From: Hofstenia miamia
Taxonomy: Eukaryota > Xenacoelomorpha > Acoela
Assembly: GCA_004352715.1 (NCBI GenBank)
Contig: SCFE01000034.1
Span: 1,863,452-1,927,451 of the forward strand
DNA length: 64,000 bases
Direction: 5' to 3'
This document shows, in pieces, positions 58,667 to 64,000 of the stretch. The notes under the pieces are model-generated. The model saw only the letters and a program-made list of their open reading frames with translations. It had not been told where the DNA came from and did not search any database. Every line of letters begins with the position of its first letter. Position 1 is the stretch's first letter. Made by a program: the position numbers and the translations under genes.

Positions 58667-59080
58667 TCAAAATGATTTAAATGAATAAATGAGAAAAGAT
58701 TTAAAGAAAAAGTTATCGTCTCTCAGAGGAAAATTCCTTCCAGAAGTGACTGACCATCTCGTCAAGGGCTGGGTTACGCATTCTATTGAATTAAACGATA
58801 TGATAAGGAGATCTCTTAAGCGGTCTTGGGTCATCACTGTTCTTAATCGATTTTTAATTATTTTGAGTGCTGAAAATGATCGTTCGAATGAAGCCGACGA
58901 AACCGGCAAAGTCAGTGCCAGTTTGTATAGTTTTGATAAGTTTGGATAAATGGTCAATTGTTGATTTTTAACCATTGCTTTGTAGATTGTATGAATTCCT
59001 GAATGTTGATATTGGAAACTTCTTAATTTGTCCATATTTGATGAAAGATTACCTCTGCAAATTGATCTGAAATCGAAAGA
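58667..59080 (-). pseudogene. hAT transposase C-terminal dimerisation domain
   Basis: A 122-codon frame contains LTLPVSSASFERSFSALKII then KNRLRTVMTQDRLRDLLIIS, the hallmark hAT C-terminal block ('P.SSA..ER.FS.L..I....R..M....L..L'). Upstream codons SICRGNLSSN follow a TTTCAG acceptor-like site at about 59072, so this may be the last exon of a longer gene. The catalytic domain is not visible further upstream. Domesticated hAT genes also keep this block, so origin (transposon or host) is open. Confidence 0.8.
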
Positions 59081-60230
59081 TTAGAGCTCGGCAAATCATT
59101 TTTCAAACAGACGTTATTACTTATTTATATACCTTACTAGTAGAACATACATCATATATAATAGGTTAAGGTCTGCAGTAACATCCCCGTATGTGAACTT
59201 GTCATAGCTCCTTGCACTAATACTCTCACCAGGAACGTTTGACATAAAGTTGCGGGTTCGAGTCCCATTTTTTGCACTTTAAAATATGGTTATACATATG
59301 GTTTATATGGTTCACAATTATGGCGATCTGAATTTTTTTAATTTCTTTTTTACAATTTTATATTTTGCCTTACGGAGTCTTCTTTCATAACACTCATTTT
59401 GATTATTTCTTTTGAAAAATGTAAAACTACACAATAGCCTACTAGATGCGGACGCACTGCGAATACTTAGGCACCGTTATGAATGTTTGATTTTAAGAGA
59501 AATCGATTAGAAGTAAAATTATATAGGCCTACTTACCATAGACAGAATGTCAGCAAACGCTTTTGCTTCATATGCACCGATCTCTCGAACAGTAGAAGGA
59601 TAAACATTCGAAAACAAGTCATTTAAAGCAAACAACTATCAACTACAGATAATCTGCCGGTAATTATTTGTTATCCGAATTTATATTCCTATAAATTGAT
59701 TTAAATGCGCACAAAAATGAGGCCCCCTGAATTAAACCTCGGAAGAACCTTTACCAAAAGTTAAGATAAATCTATTAGTTTAAAACTATTGGTTTAATAA
59801 TATCATAAAAACTGCTACTGGCAAAAACTTCTGGGGGGGGGGGGGNNNNNNNNNNNNNNNNNNNNNNNNNNNNNNNNNNNNNNNNNNNNNNNNNNNNNNN
59901 NNNNNNNNNNNNNNNNNNNNNNNNNNNNNNNNNNNNNNNNNNNNNNNNNNNNNNNNNNNGGGGGGGGGGGTGCCTGGCCCCGGGCCCCAATGGCATGAGG
60001 CCCCATTCAGTGTAATTTATACTGAATTGAATCAATGTTTTGAATTACAATCTACTATTCAAATGTAGTATATATAGATTAATAGTGACGTCTAGCAACA
60101 AAGATTGAAAGTTGCAGCTCCTTCATGATACCCCCACCTGTGAGTGGATAATATTCCTATGAAAGGGGACTGAAAATCCGCTATTCACAACATTTCCAAA
60201 TTCAATATATTGTGTTATTATTTATCATTA
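59081..60230. other. AT-rich stretch with a G-run gap
   Basis: Holds a tRNA-like B box (separate entry) and an N gap (59846-59959) flanked by runs of 10 or more G. No gene is recognised. Confidence 0.4.
59200..59285 (+). repeat. Possible tRNA-derived SINE or tRNA pseudogene
   Basis: 59255-59265 is GGTTCGAGTCC, a perfect pol III B-box consensus. Upstream at about 59212 ATAGCTCCTTGCAC is only a weak A-box candidate, and the T-stem pairs imperfectly, so it is not an intact tRNA. A T-run follows the B box. Confidence 0.35.
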
Positions 60231-60239
60231 AATTAGGAC

Positions 60240-60400
60240 TATTTTGACGTTATCATTTACGTGGATTTCCAGTCCAATGTCTATTGCAAACGAAGACGTT
60301 TTTGGGAGGCTTTCTCGGCGATTTGGTATTGCCTTCAAAAAGTCTTTTTTCAAATCAGGATTTCCTGTTAATTTAAAAACTGGCATGCCTTTTCTTATTG
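60240..60400 (-). pseudogene. Possible THAP-domain remnant
   Basis: The minus strand reads MPVFKLTGNPDLKKDFLKAI then PNRRESLPKTSSFAIDIGLE. The middle resembles the 'NPELRKxWLKAIPR' part of THAP domains. None of the zinc-binding Cys/His residues survive, so it is tentative. It lies 0.5 kb from the younger P-like element. Confidence 0.25.
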
Positions 60401-60616
60401 ATTTGTAATTTGAATTGCATTTGTAAATACTGCATTTATTTGCATTCTAAAACAATGTACATCATATAACAACAGTTCTATTGCTGTATTCAGGTAGTAT
60501 AGCATAAGTCAATCACCAACTGCTTTCAATAATGTTGTAATTCTCCAGCTAATGGCTAAAACAGTTTGGAGAGCCCTTGTTCCGGAAGGATTTCAGTTGT
60601 TGAAATCATTTATTAG

Positions 60617-60618
<2 letters not shown>

Positions 60619-60649
<31 letters not shown>

Positions 60650-60698
60650 NNNNNNNNNNNNNNNNNNNNNNNNNNNNNNNNNNNNNNNNNNNNNNNNN
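60619..60698. repeat. (TA)n microsatellite followed by an N gap
   Basis: TA repeats run into Ns at 60650-60698. A further TA-rich block at 60889-60919 is the insertion site of the P-like element. Confidence 0.9.
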
Positions 60699-60919
60699 TG
60701 TGTTATACGGCGTCCCCTTAAAGATTTTGCAAAAATCTTTAATATCTAGAAAAAATATTTAAATTTTTAATGAGCAAAAGCAATAAATGAAATAGATGCA
60801 GCAGTGGCGCAGCCAGAATTTACAAAGGGGGAGCGAGACCACTTTAAAACAGCGTGTACGTTACATTCTCTATGAACGACTACGTTATATAATATAATAA
60901 TATATATATATATATATAT

Positions 60920-60979
60920 CATGGCGTACTTTAACACAGGCCTTGCAGCCGAGAATATTACAAAATTATCGAGGGCTGG
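60920..60979 (+). repeat. Left terminal inverted repeat of the P-like transposon
   Basis: Sixty bases; differs from the right terminus at three positions. Confidence 0.9.
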
Positions 60980-61090
60980 CTGTAATAAATATTAAATTAA
61001 CAAAATTCGTATTGAAACATACAATATTCACATAAACCTTTAAAAAACGATTAATTTGAAAACTTTAATTTCTTTCTAGAGGAACTAATA

Positions 61091-63014
61091 TCATTGTTTA
61101 AAGACTTTACAATAATTATTGAGTAAAATGTTAGACAAAGTATTAAAGGCAACACTGTAGTCAAAATCAAATGTTACACAAATTTTCACAAATAACCTTG
61201 TTAATCTTTTCCTGCATTGATATAATGGTTTAAATTTTTCGAAAGTGAGATAGGCAAATATTGTAAAAGTAAAAAGTTTATCCGATGGAATTTTTAAACT
61301 TCCATGACTTAAAAATTCTACATAGTCTTTATAATTCTCTGATGAATATACTTCTTCCTCTGCATTTGTAACATCAGAATCAAGTTTAAACTTATGACAC
61401 AAGAATCCGGCAATGTATAACAAGCAAGATAACACCGCAGCATCATTCAAACACGCATTTGGTAGAGTTTCAATGAAATGTAGTTCTTCTTCACTTATCG
61501 ATTCTAGACATGATTTGCAGAAATGACTTTGAGATGGCTGTGGCAAGCAGTTGAGAGAAGCTAACAAGCGAGTTCTATCAATAGCATGAATTTCCTGAAC
61601 TTGCAACACAGAAATATAATAGTTTCCACCGCATGATTGACGCAAATGTCCAAAATGGCTTTCCAAGTCATCATTAAGAAAGTTAGCAGTAAGCACATAT
61701 TTATGCTGGTAGGCCTTGCAACATTCATCAGATAGAAGGTATTTAGAAGCATCGGCAATGGCATGAGAAGACATTAGCCATGCATAACTAGTGTCTTTAG
61801 TCAAAGTCCGAATACGCCTGTGTGAAGTTGGTGGTTGTGCCATAAAGGCAGCAACATTGCCAATTGCTTTCAAAAAATCAAGAGATTCACAATTTCGAGT
61901 AATTGGATTTTTATCTATGTTAGACGCATTACGACCACTATATTGACTTTTTATATTTACTATATGCCACCATTTCAATACTAATTCCAGAAACATTGCT
62001 GTTTGATTGTCTTCCCCTTTATAAAATCGCAGTGCTGCAATGGTCTTTTCCGAAAAAACCTTAAGCACTAAGTTGACTCTTTGCAATTGAATATTTGAAT
62101 GGGGAAATTGAATCTTTAGTTAAAGTAGAAAGTTTAACAGTATTTTCGGATTCCATTTCAAAACAATATTTAATGTCTTGCCATTTAGCGGTATATAGTT
62201 GATCAGGTTTACCAGGTATGTAAAAATTTAATTCCTTTGAAGCTTCTGATAAGAAATTATTTCTAAGAGACTTTAACACATGGACTGGATCAGGAATTAA
62301 AAATAGTGGCAAAGAATTCAATTCATCAATAGGTGGGTATACAGACCATGGTTCTTCAAGTGACCGTTTTTTAAACTTTTTAAAAAATAACTGATTGATT
62401 CTATGATTATCAGTGGTAACAGATATTGGAAAACCATTCTTTGAAGTAATGAAACCATATGCCTTTGTTGATAAGCAATAAAATTCAAAGGATGTCGAAA
62501 TATCAGTTGCAGAATATATCTTCGAATTACGATCAGTATTACACAGAGATATTTGATTGTTGATGTACATAACACGTTCATCACTAATTATGAATTGATT
62601 TAGAAAATTAATAATGAATTCAAGTTCAGACCAATAACTTATTGAGTTGGACTTATTCAAAAGAGCTGAAAATGATACCTTCATAATACCATAAAATGCA
62701 TTAAACAATATAGACTTTTCAGTAATGATAAAATTTATTGTGTATTTAGGAATAGGCCCTTCTCTTTCCCAATGCATGCATATGAACTCCTTCGCAGTTG
62801 AATGATTAATATAGTCGTGTTGGGTGTACTTCGACTTCATTTCATTAGCAAAATCACTGATAATGATGCGATCGTTATTTAAAAACACTGAAAATTCATC
62901 ATCTAAAATAGTTCTGATAGAAGGTCTTGATTTTGATGTTGACCTCGGTTTTGACAATTTGGGAATCACAGATTTTGGTGCATGAGGGAACAACGATGGT
63001 GGTTCGATGGGTAC
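61091..63014 (-). pseudogene. P-like transposase exon 2: catalytic region with one frameshift
   Basis: After a 352-bp intron the acceptor TTTTTTAG at 63015 joins in phase to VPIEPPSLFPHAPKSVIP. The first frame runs to a stop at 62061 and contains SVTTDNHRINQLFFKKF (Asp-bearing motif) and IPDPVHVLKSLRNNFL (second Asp, 'DPxHLLKSxRN'). The second frame, from about 62086 to 61091, contains LVLKVFSEKTIAALRFYKG, LNDDLESHFGHLRQSCGGNY (the D-x2-E site) and the C-terminal VLSCLLYIAGFLCHKFKLD. The frames differ by one base near 62085, within a TTCAATTGC context. All else is open, so this is either a recent single-base mutation or a sequencing error. The first catalytic Asp of P transposase is not clearly placed; SDERVMY is a candidate. 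Confidence 0.8.
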
Positions 63015-63366
63015 CTAAAAAAGTTACAAATTTTTGATGACCTTTAGACTTAATTAAGACCTAAACTTTCAATTGGGGTATACAATTATATTAAAAGAAC
63101 AATTTGGAGTACTAGTATATCACATTTAGAAGTATTGTTCTTACAAAGATAAAACTTTTTTTGATGTAAATAATTAGCAATTTCATAACGGACCCAAACA
63201 AAATAAATATATTTTTTTGACTGACAAACGCTAAGAATAAGACTTTCGATATTTAAATGTTAAAATTTATTTACATCAAATGCAATACATGCAATCAAAA
63301 TTTTACTTGATAGTATTTTATTGAATTTTTCCTAGATCATTTTTAAATTATGTAAAAGTTCATTAC

Positions 63367-63591
63367 CTGATATCCGCCTTGCACACATTTCTTTTTACAA
63401 TCTGGGGGCCAATGTTGAGCACATATACCCATCCATTTCGAGATGTTATTAATGCGATTAGGTAGAGCAGAAAGCCACAGACTTCGTTGTTCTTCATTTT
63501 TAGGAAAGCTATAAATGGGTATCTTCACAGAAGACTTCTTAACACTGTCATAATTTGTTTGACAATAACCAACCGAACATTTCTTAGGCAT
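63367..63591 (-). CDS. P-like transposase exon 1: THAP zinc finger
   Basis: The start is the ATG giving MPKKCSVGYCQTNYDSVKKS, because THAP domains begin almost at the N-terminus; an upstream in-frame ATG at 63639 would add 16 residues. The zinc ligands are C-x4-C at residues 5 and 10 and C-x2-H in GICAQHW (57-60). The basic segment and the FPKNEEQRSLWLSALP helix are typical. The exon ends with QGGYQ at residue 75 and a CAG|GTAATG donor at 63366, phase 0. THAP domains bind element DNA in P transposases. Confidence 0.85.
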
Positions 63592-63719
63592 TTTAAAACC
63601 AAGAGTTATAATAGCGTATTGTACACAAATGCAATGCAATGAGTGATTAGCGATAGCATGTAATTATTATTTAGCGCCTACTATCGGGAGAAATTGGCAT
63701 TTAATTCTTCTCATATTCA

Positions 63720-63779
63720 CCGGCCCTCGATAATTTTCTAATATTGTCGGCTGCAAGGCCTGTGTTAAAGTACGCCATG
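63720..63779 (-). repeat. Right terminal inverted repeat of the P-like transposon
   Basis: Inverse of 60920-60979. The promoter of the transposase should lie between it and the ATG at 63591. Confidence 0.9.
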
Positions 63780-63797
63780 ATATATATATATATATTG

Positions 63798-64000
63798 TTA
63801 AATTAATAGAGCCTCACAGATCTTAGTGTTTGTTGTTTTCATGGCCATTTCAACATTTTCTTTCTTTAATTCATGATAGTGATTGAATATTTCTATTTCA
63901 AGGTGTCCATTGAGATGTTGTTTTATGCGAATACCAAAATGTCGTTTAGTTTCACCAATGTATAGCTTGTTACAGCTATCACAAGTATATATATATATAT
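63798..64000 (-). pseudogene. Penelope-like element GIY-YIG endonuclease, C-terminal end, cut by window edge
   Basis: The minus strand is open from the window edge to a stop at 63798 and reads TCDSCNKLYIGETKRHFGIR then IKQHLNGHLEIEIFNHYHEL and TKICEALLI-stop. It has the GIY-YIG core (LYIG), the conserved Arg and His region (TKRHFGIRIKQH) and a preceding C-x2-C pair (CDSC) seen in animal Penelope-like elements. In the visible part it is uninterrupted. Upstream it runs into a (TA)n tract at 63987-64000, so whether the reverse transcriptase survives cannot be seen. Confidence 0.8.

Larger units (their letters stand above)
60920..63779 (-). mobile_element. P-element-like transposon, structurally complete
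   Basis: The left terminus 60920-60979 begins CATGGCGTACTTTAACACAG; the reverse complement of 63720-63779 begins identically and matches over 60 bp with three differences. The flanking 8 bp, ATATATAT at 60912-60919 and 63780-63787, are identical, as expected for the 8-bp duplication of P elements, although inside (TA)n they cannot be proved. The 2860-bp element holds a THAP exon, one intron and a transposase reading frame on the minus strand. Insertion is into a (TA)n tract beside a Penelope-like fragment. Confidence 0.85.

Noticed and set aside
59775-60035. Proline/glycine-rich frames at the G-run
   Set aside because: They come from poly(G) flanking an N gap.
1-64000. CRISPR arrays, rRNA, operons, bacterial promoters
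   Set aside because: No regularly spaced repeats or rRNA-like sequence; the gene structure is eukaryotic.

Overview
The window is AT-rich nuclear DNA from an animal. The evidence is spliced genes with standard GT-AG sites, a class A GPCR exon, a TRIM-type RING/B-box gene, a LAMP-family membrane protein, and a typical invertebrate mix of transposons. I cannot fix the phylum from sequence alone: an AT-rich cnidarian, mollusc, tunicate or similar invertebrate all remain possible. Nothing prokaryotic is present. The sequence is a draft assembly with seven N gaps and three single-N joins, and several joins duplicate their flanks.

Host genes are few. The clearest is a single-exon reading frame at 35263-39141 (+). 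It encodes a type I membrane protein with a signal peptide, two LAMP-like cysteine-paired domains separated by a hinge of about 900 Ser/Thr-rich residues, one transmembrane helix, and a short tail with a YSVI sorting-type motif. A class A GPCR exon (TM1 to TM3, ending at a consensus splice donor) lies at 26109-26455 (-). A decayed TRIM-like gene with tandem partial duplicates of its C-terminal half lies at about 8.1-11.0 kb (-).

Most other recognisable sequence is mobile. From left to right: LINE remnants (0.65-1.3 kb; 1.7-4.0 kb with endonuclease and the start of the reverse transcriptase; 49.9-50.4 kb; 55.1-57.0 kb); an RLE-type LINE in two copies (4.0-4.6 kb and 50.4-53.9 kb, both -) next to (TAA)n tracts; several short hAT-like MITEs; Tc1, mariner-like and hAT transposase relics; a Harbinger-like gene pair (30.8-31.8 kb); two P-element-like transposons with THAP-type coding regions; and two GIY-YIG fragments of Penelope-like elements next to (TA)n tracts.

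The two P-like elements are the best-resolved mobile units. The younger (60920-63779) has 60-bp inverted termini, matching 8-bp flanks, a THAP exon, one phase-0 intron and a transposase interrupted by one frameshift. The older (27664-30799) has many stops but keeps inverted termini and a perfect 8-bp target duplication. The stretches between (11-18, 32-35, 39-44 and 57-60 kb) are AT-rich DNA with microsatellites and no gene I can support.
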